A stretch of 64,000 nt of DNA, from contig NZ_QWGR01000002.1 in assembly GCF_003576475.1 (NCBI RefSeq), positions 619,942 through 683,941 of the forward strand, read 5' to 3'. Source of the DNA: Maribellus luteus. Its GTDB lineage: Bacteria; Bacteroidota; Bacteroidia; Bacteroidales; Prolixibacteraceae. Numbering within the stretch: the stretch's first letter is position 1; the number at the start of each line of letters is the position of its first letter. The notes beneath the pieces were generated by a model. It was not told the DNA's origin, ran no database searches, and worked only from the letters and a program-made list of their open reading frames with translations. Both the position numbers and the translations under genes were made by a program. Of the stretch, positions 43,030-51,230 are shown one piece after another.

Positions 43030-44304
43030 CTAATTGATCATTTCAAAGCCGGTAAACGGAACCAGTGCTTCCGGGATTTTAATTCCTTCGGGCGTCTGGT
43101 TATTTTCGAGCAAAGCAGCTACAATGCGCGGCAATGCCAGTGCACTTCCGTTAAGGGTATGTGCAATTTGCGGCTTTTTCACCCCATCTTCGCGGTAACG
43201 CAATTTCAGGCGATTGGCCTGAAATGCTTCGAAGTTGGAAACCGAACTCACTTCCAGCCATTTTTCCTGGGCCGCCGAGTACACTTCAAAATCATAAGTA
43301 AGCGCCGATGTAAAACTCATGTCGCCACCGCACAAACGAAGAATGCGGTACGGCAAACCTAACTTCTGAACCAAGCCTTCCACGTGCGCTACCATCTGGT
43401 CAAGCGTCTCGTACGATTTATCCGGGTGGGCAATCTGAACGATTTCAACTTTATCGAATTGATGCAAACGGTTCAAGCCGCGAACGTCTTTTCCGTACGA
43501 GCCGGCTTCACGACGGAAACACGCGCTGTAAGCTGTATTTTTATACGGAAGATCTTTGGAATCCAGAATCACATCGCGGTAGATGTTGGTTACCGGAACT
43601 TCTGCCGTCGGAATCAGGTAAAGGTTGTCTTCGGTAACGTGGTACATCTGTCCTTCTTTGTCGGGCAGCTGACCGGTTCCAAAGCCTGAATCTTCGTTGA
43701 CCATCAGCGGGGGCTGAATTTCTTCGTAACCGGCTTTAGTAGCTTCAGCCAAAAAGAAATTGATGAGCGCCCTCTGCAACTGCGCACCTTTTCCGCGATA
43801 CACAGGAAAACCGGCACCGGTAAGTTTAACACCCAATTCAAAATCAATCAGGTTGTATTTGGCTGCAAGTTCCCAATGAGGCAAAGCTTCGGCCTGCAAC
43901 GCAGGTTTTTCGCCACCGGTTTTTACAATTTCGTTGTCATCAGCACCTCTACCTGCCGGAACAAGGTCGCTGGGCATATTGGGCAGCTGCACCTGCAATT
44001 GGTACACTTTGTCCTCAATGGCTGCAAAATCGGTATCGTATTGTTTGATATTCTCCTTGAGTTCCGAAGTACGTTCTTTGGCTGCATTGGCTTCTTCGTG
44101 CTTCCCATCTTTGAACATCATACCAATTTCCTTCGATATTTTGTTCATTTCGGCTTTTGCCTGATCGGCCTGCCCTTGCAGTTTATTTTTTTGCTGATAG
44201 AGTTCGATAATTTGGGCGACAATTTCCGAAGCGTCAAAATTTTTGCGTTTGAGTTTTTCAACCACCAGCTCCGGATTGTCCTGAATAAATTTTAAGTTGA
44301 GCAT
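43030..44304 (-). CDS. serS: Seryl-tRNA synthetase
   Basis: 424 residues: N-terminal helical arm (about 1-105, coiled coil that contacts the long variable arm of tRNA-Ser) and a class II catalytic core with motif 2 (FRREAGSYGKDVRGLNRLHQFDKVE) and motif 3 (NGSALALPRIVAALLENNQ). Charges tRNA-Ser and, for SelC, tRNA-Sec. Length is standard. A consensus -7 box lies 24 bp upstream and a terminator follows, so it is monocistronic. Confidence 0.96.
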   Translation of the reverse strand: MLNLKFIQDNPELVVEKLKRKNFDASEIVAQIIELYQQKNKLQGQADQAKAEMNKISKEIGMMFKDGKHEEANAAKERTSELKENIKQYDTDFAAIEDKVYQLQVQLPNMPSDLVPAGRGADDNEIVKTGGEKPALQAEALPHWELAAKYNLIDFELGVKLTGAGFPVYRGKGAQLQRALINFFLAEATKAGYEEIQPPLMVNEDSGFGTGQLPDKEGQMYHVTEDNLYLIPTAEVPVTNIYRDVILDSKDLPYKNTAYSACFRREAGSYGKDVRGLNRLHQFDKVEIVQIAHPDKSYETLDQMVAHVEGLVQKLGLPYRILRLCGGDMSFTSALTYDFEVYSAAQEKWLEVSSVSNFEAFQANRLKLRYREDGVKKPQIAHTLNGSALALPRIVAALLENNQTPEGIKIPEALVPFTGFEMIN

Positions 44305-44327
44305 GTCAATCTGTTTTTATTGAAGCG

Positions 44328-44335
44328 CAAATTTA
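44328..44335 (-). promoter_or_regulatory. -7 promoter element for serS
   Basis: TAAATTTG on the minus strand, exact consensus, 23 bp before the start codon. Confidence 0.55.
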
Positions 44336-44438
44336 ATAAATGTTGTGGCAGAACATTGCAATTACAATCGTAAAATCAGATTAAGTTCTTATTGATTAAC
44401 TTCTTATTCTGATTGGCTCCACAAAAGGATTGTATGAT

Positions 44439-46676
44439 TTACTGTCCGGGCAACGTAAACCAGAATTCGGTTCCATCTTCGTCAGATTGCACTCCGATTT
44501 CACCGCTATGGATTTCGACAGCCATTTTACAAAATGAAAGCCCCAGACCGGTGGAAGTGTTCGTCCCCATGTCGCGCGACTCGTATTGCCGGAATCTTTT
44601 GAAAATAGTTTCCTGCTGAGCGGGAGGAATTACGGGTCCCAAATTGTGAACCCCCAATCGAACCAAATTCCCGGTTTCCATCCGTTTTGTTACCGTGATG
44701 GTACTGCCTGGTTTAGCATACTTTACCGCATTGCTCAACAAATTCGAGAATATCCGTCTCAACAGTTTAGCATCAGCATAAACCATCGGTTCGTCTTCCG
44801 GAAAATCAAGGGCAAGTTTTTTTTCCGCAATGTACAGTGTTAACTCCAGCGTATTTTCCTGCAATATTCCCAACACGTTGCACGGCTTTTTGGTGATTGT
44901 CATCTGAGATTCTTCCAGGCGATAAACATCCAAAATGTTTTGCGTCAGGTTCAGCATATCAAAACCCGATTGCCGGATGAGTTGTTCCCGAAACGACAGG
45001 TCGTCAATATGGTGGCTGTTCAGGATATTGTTCAGTGGGTTTTTCAGGTCGTGAACGATCATTCCGGTGAGCTTCTCCTTAAAACGCAGCAGCTCGGTAA
45101 GCTGCTGATTGGCTGCCTCCAACTGATCTTTCTGCCGGGTAATTTTCCCGTTTTGCTGCTCAATCAGATTGCTTTTCTCATCCAGTATTTTATGGGCCTT
45201 CTTATTTCGGTTGTAATCATAATACACCAGGAGAATCATCACAACCATCAAAACAACAATTGCTCCCAGCAGGTTACGAAAGCGCCGGGTATGTTGCAAT
45301 TCCATTTGCTGGTGCTCCAGTTCGTGCTTTTGCTGTTTAATTTGCTGCTCCTTCTTTTCTGTCTCATATTTGGCCTCTGCTTCTGCCATCACTTTTGTTT
45401 TCTCACTATCAAAAATAGAATCACGAAGCACGCTTAATTCCGAAGACAATTCATAAGCTTTCCGGTATTTTTTTTTCAGCGAATAGCCCGCTTTGAGAAT
45501 ATTCAGGGCTGCTGCCTTTTCAACAATCAAATCCAGCGAATCGGCCAGCACCAGGCCTTTTTCGCCATAGTTAACAATGGTATCCAAGTATCCGGGATTG
45601 CTGCGAAGTACATCTGCAGAATCCTCGACCATTGACAAATAGGTACCCGAAAGATTCAGGTAGCTTCCCATTAAATTTCGGGGTGTTTGGCTCTTTTTGT
45701 TCAGCTGCATCGATCTTTTCACATAATCGATGGCAGTGCCAAATTCTTTTTTTGCTTCGTACAACGCGGCAATGTTTGCGTATGTGAAAGCTGCTTTTGC
45801 TTTCCTTCCCCTCTGCAGATCCAGTTCCAGCGACCGGTTATACAATTCAAGTGCCTTATCGTAATCCTCCAGATTCGAATAACAAATAGCCAGGTTGTTA
45901 TAACACGACGAAACGCCATGTTCATCTTTCAATTCGTTAAACACCTCCAATGCCTTGGTATAACTCTCGATTGCTTTCTCCGGAGAATTCTGTCTCCTCA
46001 TGATATTCCCAATGCTTAGATTACAAATAGCAACACCCTTTTTATCGTTAAAATGCTCAAATATTCCAATCGCAGTGTAGTAGTTTTGGATGGCCTCGGT
46101 ATACATTCCGCGATTATGAAAAACCATTCCTAAATTGAGCAATGCCCTTGACTGCATCAGACTGTCATTGACAAGCCTTGCATTCTCCAACCCTCGATTG
46201 TAATATTCTGCCGAGTTATGATAGTCTGCTTTATTAAAATATACAGCTCCCAAGGTAAGCATTGAGTTGGCCAGCGTTTTCAGATAAATTTCTTTCTGAA
46301 TTTGCTCTCGCTCGTTGTCATAAAGTTTTTGCGCTAATTCAATTGCTTGCAAAAGGTATTCAAGGGCCTTGTCGTAGTCGTATTTTTGTCCGTAATAATA
46401 ATCAGCAATATCATGAAGAATCTTTGCTTTTCGGTAAATCACTTCATTGATGGTCTCTTTTGGGTATTTTTTCTGACTGATTATATCATCAGCAACCGAT
46501 AAAGCATGATTAAAAAGAATATGCGCTGAATCTTTGTCGGCCTCCTGCAGCTCGTTGGCATAAGACAACACTTGCGTTAAGCGGGCAGTATCAACCTCTG
46601 TAGAGACATTTGTTCCTGCGGCATTTGTTGCAAAGAAAAACAGGATTATGAAGGGCGTTAAGTAGTTACTGAGCAT
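44439..46676 (-). CDS. TPR-containing sensor histidine kinase
   Basis: 745 residues: signal peptide, about seven tetratricopeptide repeats in the predicted periplasmic part (about 80-400), a membrane helix (about 470-490, LLGAIVVLMVVMILLVYY), coiled coil, then HisKA with the H-box VHDLKNPLN (about 540) and HATPase with N-box LLSNAVKYAKPG and G-box STGLGLSFCKM. No response regulator gene is adjacent, so the kinase is an orphan. TPR histidine kinases of this design are common in Bacteroidota; the stimulus is unknown. Confidence 0.88.
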   Translation of the reverse strand: MLSNYLTPFIILFFFATNAAGTNVSTEVDTARLTQVLSYANELQEADKDSAHILFNHALSVADDIISQKKYPKETINEVIYRKAKILHDIADYYYGQKYDYDKALEYLLQAIELAQKLYDNEREQIQKEIYLKTLANSMLTLGAVYFNKADYHNSAEYYNRGLENARLVNDSLMQSRALLNLGMVFHNRGMYTEAIQNYYTAIGIFEHFNDKKGVAICNLSIGNIMRRQNSPEKAIESYTKALEVFNELKDEHGVSSCYNNLAICYSNLEDYDKALELYNRSLELDLQRGRKAKAAFTYANIAALYEAKKEFGTAIDYVKRSMQLNKKSQTPRNLMGSYLNLSGTYLSMVEDSADVLRSNPGYLDTIVNYGEKGLVLADSLDLIVEKAAALNILKAGYSLKKKYRKAYELSSELSVLRDSIFDSEKTKVMAEAEAKYETEKKEQQIKQQKHELEHQQMELQHTRRFRNLLGAIVVLMVVMILLVYYDYNRNKKAHKILDEKSNLIEQQNGKITRQKDQLEAANQQLTELLRFKEKLTGMIVHDLKNPLNNILNSHHIDDLSFREQLIRQSGFDMLNLTQNILDVYRLEESQMTITKKPCNVLGILQENTLELTLYIAEKKLALDFPEDEPMVYADAKLLRRIFSNLLSNAVKYAKPGSTITVTKRMETGNLVRLGVHNLGPVIPPAQQETIFKRFRQYESRDMGTNTSTGLGLSFCKMAVEIHSGEIGVQSDEDGTEFWFTLPGQ

Positions 46677-46827
46677 ATTGAGTCAATTCATCATGGCATT
46701 TTCTGGTCTAAGTGGCGTAAGATAGGCAAATTACCTCTAGCCTCATTTTTCGGATTCCAAATTATCCAGTTTTTTTATAAACGTAATTATGTTAATTGAT
46801 GAATTGCCGGGGATAATTTTGAGGCAC

Positions 46828-46859
46828 AAAAAAAGCCCTCACTAAAAGTGAGAGCTTTT
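46828..46859 (-). terminator. Terminator of the rplU-rpmA operon
   Basis: AAAAGCCCTCACT (46831-46843) and AGTGAGAGCTTTT (46847-46859) pair at 12 of 13 positions, with a T-run on the minus strand. It lies 40 bp past the L27 stop. Confidence 0.8.
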
Positions 46860-46898
46860 CATATCTTCTTCAGGACTTTCGTCCTGAGCCTTTCAGTA

Positions 46899-47426
46899 TT
46901 AAGCCAAACCTTTAGCTTCTTCGATCCATGGAGCAGGATCTTTTGAAGCGTAACGGCTTCCGGCTGTTTCCAACACTTTCTGAATATCTTCAACAGAAGC
47001 AGCAGCTATTGCAGCATACGATGCAAAACCACCTTCTACCAGAACTTCAGCCAATTTTGGACCAACGCCTGTTAATTTTGTTAAATCGTCGCCTTCGGCT
47101 GCTGCTTTTGGAGCTTCAGCTTTCGGAGCTGCTTTTTTTGCAGGAGCTTCAGCAACTGCTGCTTCCACTTCAACAATCGGAGCTACCGATACATACGAGC
47201 GATTTTTTCTTTTCTTTTGGAACACAACAGTTCCGTCGATCAATGCAAAAAGAGTATGGTCTTTACCGATTCCTACATTTTCTCCCGGATGATGTGATGT
47301 ACCACGCTGGCGAACTAAAATATTACCAGCTTTGGCAAACTGACCTCCGTAAATTTTTACTCCAAGTCGTTTACTTTCCGATTCGCGTCCGTTCTTCGAA
47401 CTACCTACACCTTTCTTATGAGCCAT
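46899..47426 (-). CDS. rpmA: 50S ribosomal protein L27 with helix-hairpin-helix extension
   Basis: The first 85 residues are normal L27 ([20 protein letters not shown], then [26 protein letters not shown]). The protein continues to 175 residues: an Ala/Pro/Lys/Glu linker (about 86-112) and an HhH-like domain (about 113-175, [20 protein letters not shown]). L27 lies near the peptidyl transferase centre, so the added domain would project from the ribosome by a flexible linker. Such extensions are known on ribosomal proteins of some Bacteroidota, L21 in particular, but I am unsure how common this L27 fusion is. It is 19 bp from rplU. Confidence 0.9.
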   Translation of the reverse strand: MAHKKGVGSSKNGRESESKRLGVKIYGGQFAKAGNILVRQRGTSHHPGENVGIGKDHTLFALIDGTVVFQKKRKNRSYVSVAPIVEVEAAVAEAPAKKAAPKAEAPKAAAEGDDLTKLTGVGPKLAEVLVEGGFASYAAIAAASVEDIQKVLETAGSRYASKDPAPWIEEAKGLA

Positions 47427-47445
47427 GGTAAATTTTCTTTATTAA

Positions 47446-47757
47446 TTATCCAACTATGGTTTCAACCTGAATCTGAGTGAAATACTGACGGTGACCGTTC
47501 ATTTTCTGGTAAGTCTTACGACGTTTCTTTTTGAAAACAATTACCTTTTCACCTTTCACATGTTCCAGCACTTTAGCTGTTACTTTCGCACCTTTTACGG
47601 TGGGAGTACCTACGGCTACTTTACCGTCGTTGTCAACCAACAATACTTTTTCGAAATCAACCGATGTTCCTTCTTCAACATCCAGGCGATGCACGAAAAG
47701 TTTTTTGTCTTTTTCAACCTTGAATTGCTGTCCTGCAATTTCAACAATCGCGTACAT
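47446..47757 (-). CDS. rplU: 50S ribosomal protein L21
   Basis: 103 residues covering full-length L21 ([20 protein letters not shown] to [20 protein letters not shown]). Binds 23S rRNA near the exit side of the large subunit. First gene of the rplU-rpmA operon. Its leader of about 84 nt forms a closed hairpin that may be an autoregulatory site. Confidence 0.95.
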   Translation of the reverse strand: MYAIVEIAGQQFKVEKDKKLFVHRLDVEEGTSVDFEKVLLVDNDGKVAVGTPTVKGAKVTAKVLEHVKGEKVIVFKKKRRKTYQKMNGHRQYFTQIQVETIVG

Positions 47758-47782
47758 AATTTTACTTTTAACGTTTACACCG

Positions 47783-47823
47783 TCAGGCGGATACCCCGCT
47801 GGGTTTCACTTATTCGAGCCTGA
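47783..47823 (-). promoter_or_regulatory. Candidate L21 leader hairpin
   Basis: On the transcript TCAGGC (47823-47818) pairs with GCCTGA (47788-47783), enclosing a second stem ACCC/GGGT around AGCG. It fills most of the leader between the -7 box and the rplU start, as expected for a ribosomal-protein autoregulation site. Confidence 0.4.
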
Positions 47824-47843
47824 ACGATTCAAAATTCGGACTG

Positions 47844-47851
47844 CAAAAGTA
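47844..47851 (-). promoter_or_regulatory. -7 promoter element for rplU-rpmA
   Basis: TACTTTTG on the minus strand, exact consensus. Confidence 0.55.
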
Positions 47852-47888
47852 GTTATTTTTAGATAATTAGCAAATTATTGAGAATAAA

Positions 47889-48047
47889 TTACCTATACTT
47901 TTCAATGATCAGTAGAAAATCAACTTTAGCTGTAGCTCCCATCGGCCTGAAAATTGCTTTCACATTGCGAAAGATCGCAACCACTTCAACACCTAAACTA
48001 TTCACAAAATGCTTCGGGTTCAGATCGTCACCTTCACGCTCTTTCAC
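47889..48047 (-). other. Possible 52-codon ORF or gene relic
   Basis: A GTG-started reading of 52 residues (ends KVDFLLIIEKYR) lies on the minus strand upstream of the rplU promoter, directly after an in-frame TAG. A second short reading with an ATG (MSRILRYAGTLFERF) lies just before it in another frame. Together they look like pieces of a decayed gene; no family was recognised. The rest of the gap to 48290 shows nothing. Confidence 0.2.
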
Positions 48048-48297
48048 CTAGCTGTCATCAGAAAATTCGGTTGATAACAGCTCTCATCCACATCAAGTAA
48101 AACCTTTCGAACAAAGTTCCTGCGTACCGTAAAATACGACTCATAAAAAATTACACATTTCAACAAAAAAAGTATCTGCCTGATCCGATCACCACAAAAG
48201 CATTATAACAAAGTGCTTAACACAGATGTAAAACCCCATTATTTTCAGTCCTTCCAATAAAACGCCTTCAATTTCGGCGATAAACCAAAATGATTCT

Positions 48298-48305
48298 TAT
48301 ATTTG
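48298..48305 (+). promoter_or_regulatory. -7 promoter element for bifunctional nuclease gene
   Basis: TATATTTG, exact consensus. It overlaps the region of an upstream ATG at 48290 and so favours the start at 48335. Confidence 0.55.
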
Positions 48306-48334
48306 TTTTCACTGAAAATCAGGCCAGGCAGAAT

Positions 48335-48925
48335 ATGCAAAAAATTCGTTTGAACATTTTGGGACTTTCCGTAAGTCAGACACAATCAGGGGCATACGCA
48401 TTGGTTTTGGCGGAGGAAAATGGAGAAAGGAGAATTCCGATCATTATCGGGCCTGTAGAAGCACAGGCAATTGCTATTCAGTTGGAAGGCTTAAAACCTC
48501 CCCGGCCACTCACCCACGATTTAATAAAAAACATTGCTCTTGCTTTTGACATTTCGCTGCTGGAAGTAACTATTTACAAGCTCGAAGAAGGAATTTTCTA
48601 TTCGGAGCTATTGTGTGAAATGGGCGGAAAAGAAATTAGGGTGGATTCCCGCACCTCTGATGCGGTTGCCCTGGCACTTCGGTTTCGCTGCCCCATTTAT
48701 ACTTCGGAAGAAATATTAAAAAAAGCCGGAATTGTGTTGGAACAGGAAGATGAAGAGTCGCCGGTAAGAAGCATTTTTGATGAAGATTACGATGAACCGG
48801 TTCCGTCGTCGTATGCACATTATTCAACCAACGAGTTACTGGAGTTGCTCGACGAAGCCATTCAGAACGAAGATTACGAAAAAGCTTCTTTAATAAGAGA
48901 CGAGTTAAATAAAAGAGAGAAATAA
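48335..48925 (+). CDS. Bifunctional nuclease family protein with UVR motif
   Basis: 196 residues: BFN/DUF151 domain (about 1-130, with GERRIPIIIGPVEAQAIAIQLEG and DSRTSDAVALALRF) and a C-terminal UvrB/UvrC-like helical motif (about 160-195, NELLELLDEAIQNEDYEKASLIRDELN). BFN members have been reported with DNase/RNase activity, but the in vivo role is unclear. UVR motifs usually mediate protein contacts. The nucleoside transporter gene follows after 84 bp and may be in the same transcript. Confidence 0.88.
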   Translation: MQKIRLNILGLSVSQTQSGAYALVLAEENGERRIPIIIGPVEAQAIAIQLEGLKPPRPLTHDLIKNIALAFDISLLEVTIYKLEEGIFYSELLCEMGGKEIRVDSRTSDAVALALRFRCPIYTSEEILKKAGIVLEQEDEESPVRSIFDEDYDEPVPSSYAHYSTNELLELLDEAIQNEDYEKASLIRDELNKREK

Positions 48926-49009
48926 CGGTAAACAGTCCGGACTCAAATTCAGTTTTTTGCTAACTGCCGGACACATACTATGTAAAAATAAGACAAACAC
49001 GTTAAAAGG

Positions 49010-50515
49010 ATGAAACAAGTTTTATTCTTGCTGGTACTACTTACCGGCATTTTCTTTTTTCAGCCGGCATTTGCCCAGCAAGATTCAAGTACACAGCTTT
49101 CCAATAGCCAGATTCAAGTTGAAGAATCTGTAGAAAGCGTAACCACTACAGCTACATTCGTCGAACCGGATAACGCCAAAGACAAGGCCATCATCCTTTT
49201 AGCGAAAAAAAGGGAACACCCGTTTTCCATTATTACTCTGTTAAGGGGTTTGCTCGGGATGGCGGTTTTAATCTTTATCGGTTTTATTTTTAGCCGCGAC
49301 CGAAAGAACATCCCCTGGAAAACCGTTGGAGTTGGCTTGCTTATTCAAGTTTTTCTGGCGCTGGGAATCCTTTACATTCCTGCCATACAGATCACTTTTG
49401 AAGTATTGGGAAAGATATTTGTTAAAATTCTTGACTTTACAAAAGAAGGAAGCACCTTTCTCTTGGGCGATCTCATGAACGCCGACACTTATGGCTACAT
49501 TTTTCTTTTCCAGGTTTTGCCCACCATTATCTTTTTCTCTGCATTAACCAGTTTATTGTTTTACTGGGGTATTATCCAGAAAGTAGTATACGGATTAGCA
49601 TGGGTATTTACCAAAGCACTGAAAATATCGGGTGCCGAAGCACTTTCGGTAGCCGGAAACATATTTCTCGGGCAAACCGAATCTCCACTAATGATCAAAG
49701 CCTACCTCGATAAGATGAGCAAGTCAGAAATACTGCTTGTGATGACCGGAGGGATGGCCACACTGGCCGGAGGGGTTTTGGCGGCCTACATTGCGCTGCT
49801 TGGAGGCGACGATCCGGTTCTGCGCCTGGAATTTGCCAAACATTTATTAACCGCGTCGGTAATGGCTGCGCCTGCTGCCATTGTGTTCTCTAAAATGCTG
49901 GTGCCTCCCACCGAAGAAATCAATAAACAAATTGAAGTAAGCAAAGAAAAAATTGGAAGCAATGTACTGGATGCCATTTCCAACGGAACAACGGAAGGAG
50001 TAAAACTCGCCGTAAATGTTGGCGCCATGCTACTGGCTTTTATCGCTTTTATTGCCATGTTTAATTATACCATCGGAAAAATCGGGAGCTGGACCCATCT
50101 GAACGAGATAATTGCTGAAATTACCGATGGAAAATACCACGAACTTTCTTTGCAGTTTATTTTGGGTTACACCTTTGCACCACTTATGTGGCTGATTGGA
50201 GTAACACCGGAAGACATAGCTGTAGTTGGCCGTCTTTTAGGAGAAAAACTCATTCTGACAGAATTTATCGGTTACATCAGTTTAGCTGACTTAAAAGCAG
50301 CCGGTGCCTTTACCGAGACCAAATCAATTATAATGGCTACCTATATTTTATGCGGATTTGCCAACTTTTCTTCCATCGGAATCCAGATCGGAGGGATCGG
50401 AGCTCTTGCTCCGTCAAGAAGGGTATTGCTGTCAAAATACGGGGTTCCTGCGCTGTTGGCGGGCACGCTCGCATCATTAATGAGTGCAACAATAATTGGT
50501 ATGATTTTAGGATAA
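49010..50515 (+). CDS. Concentrative nucleoside transporter (CNT/NupC family)
   Basis: 501 residues: a signal-like segment and polar stretch (about 1-65), then about ten membrane segments with the CNT core GNIFLGQTESPLMIKAYL and MATLAGGVLAAYIALLGG, and NFSSIGIQIGGIGALAPSRR near the C-terminus. Imports nucleosides with Na+ or H+. The cleavable-looking N-terminus plus linker is typical of Bacteroidota CNTs. Nucleoside preference is not resolvable. A candidate ncRNA lies 90 bp downstream. Confidence 0.9.
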   Translation: MKQVLFLLVLLTGIFFFQPAFAQQDSSTQLSNSQIQVEESVESVTTTATFVEPDNAKDKAIILLAKKREHPFSIITLLRGLLGMAVLIFIGFIFSRDRKNIPWKTVGVGLLIQVFLALGILYIPAIQITFEVLGKIFVKILDFTKEGSTFLLGDLMNADTYGYIFLFQVLPTIIFFSALTSLLFYWGIIQKVVYGLAWVFTKALKISGAEALSVAGNIFLGQTESPLMIKAYLDKMSKSEILLVMTGGMATLAGGVLAAYIALLGGDDPVLRLEFAKHLLTASVMAAPAAIVFSKMLVPPTEEINKQIEVSKEKIGSNVLDAISNGTTEGVKLAVNVGAMLLAFIAFIAMFNYTIGKIGSWTHLNEIIAEITDGKYHELSLQFILGYTFAPLMWLIGVTPEDIAVVGRLLGEKLILTEFIGYISLADLKAAGAFTETKSIIMATYILCGFANFSSIGIQIGGIGALAPSRRVLLSKYGVPALLAGTLASLMSATIIGMILG

Positions 50516-50604
50516 AAGACCATTAGGTTTTTATTTTTCTTTTTTGTACCTTGCATGACGTAACGGTTATTTGACGGTTACAAAAACAATTAAAGATAAA
50601 CTAT

Positions 50605-50702
50605 AAGGGTAGAACAACAGTATTTATGATTGGTTTTGTGTTTAGGGGTTTGTAATTATCAGTCATCTTCAAAAAAGCGTCCATAATGTTCTGCCCTTTT
50701 TT
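50605..50702 (+). ncRNA. Candidate structured non-coding RNA (6S-like shape)
   Basis: AAGGGTAGAACA (50605-50616) pairs with TGTTCTGCCCTT (50687-50698) over 12 bp with one G-U, followed by a T-run. Inside, ATGATTG (50626-50632) pairs with CAGTCAT (50660-50666) over 7 bp with one G-U, separated from the outer stem by an asymmetric internal loop (9 and 20 nt). A long rod with a large bubble and terminal loop is the form of 6S RNA. No known 6S signature was matched, and an exact promoter was not found, so it may also be a processed transporter mRNA end. Confidence 0.4.
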
Positions 50703-50776
50703 CTTTGACACACAGTAGCAAGAGTTAGATTACCATTGCGATCAAGTATAAAATATTCAAGAGAATTTAAGTGAGG

Positions 50777-50805
50777 CCCGACGTCAACGTCGGGTTTTGT
50801 TTTTA
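50777..50805 (+). terminator. Rho-independent terminator
   Basis: CCCGACGT (50777-50784) and ACGTCGGG (50787-50794) with a 2-nt loop, then TTTTGTTTTT. It lies about 75 bp past the candidate ncRNA, so a second short transcript or read-through from the transporter gene may end here. The remaining intergenic sequence to the small membrane-protein ORF holds nothing else. Confidence 0.75.
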
Positions 50806-50881
50806 CAAAAGCGAAGTTATACAACCATGAATTCGGGGAATAAAGAGTGACGTATAGTAAGGAGTTGCAGACGACGCCCTC

Positions 50882-50977
50882 CTACTTGTTGTTTCGATAA
50901 ATATTCCGAATACCTAAAACTATAAAAATCAGCAATAAAATAACTACGACCACCAGTATCACCCTGACAAAATACAT
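50882..50977 (-). CDS. 31-residue single-helix membrane protein
   Basis: An ATG-started reading of 31 residues with one strong hydrophobic helix (RVILVVVVILLLIFIVLGI) and a basic, polar C-terminus (RNIYRNNK), so the C-terminus should be cytoplasmic. A perfect -7 box lies 28 bp upstream, giving a short leader. It is too short for length-based gene calling. Function unknown; it lies alone between the CNT and valS genes. Confidence 0.4.
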   Translation of the reverse strand: MYFVRVILVVVVILLLIFIVLGIRNIYRNNK

Positions 50978-51005
50978 AAGAATAACTCTTTAAAATTAGC
51001 CGAAT

Positions 51006-51013
51006 CAAATGTA
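51006..51013 (-). promoter_or_regulatory. -7 promoter element for small membrane protein
   Basis: TACATTTG on the minus strand, exact consensus. Confidence 0.45.
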
Positions 51014-51183
51014 GAAATTTTAATCAATTGATACCGCATTACGGAAAGTTTACATTGTCGCATACTCTGAAAAATTCACTAGGAACCAAGCTGCCACCCC
51101 AGTCAGGGTTTATTGCTCATCAACAAGGCATAACGCTAAGTTAAACTCTGCCTTTCAAACATTGAACTCTGAACTTTTCATTG

Positions 51184-51191
51184 TACATTTG
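51184..51191 (+). promoter_or_regulatory. -7 promoter element for valS
   Basis: TACATTTG, exact consensus, 39 bp before the chosen valS start. It lies inside the longest possible reading, which supports the internal ATG. Confidence 0.55.
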
Positions 51192-51230
51192 CACCTCAAA
51201 TTTTTTCGTAGAATTCTGAAAGAGAAAAAC

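Noticed and set aside
50605-50702. SRP (4.5S) RNA
   Set aside because: The conserved GGAAGGAAGCAGC-type loop is missing.
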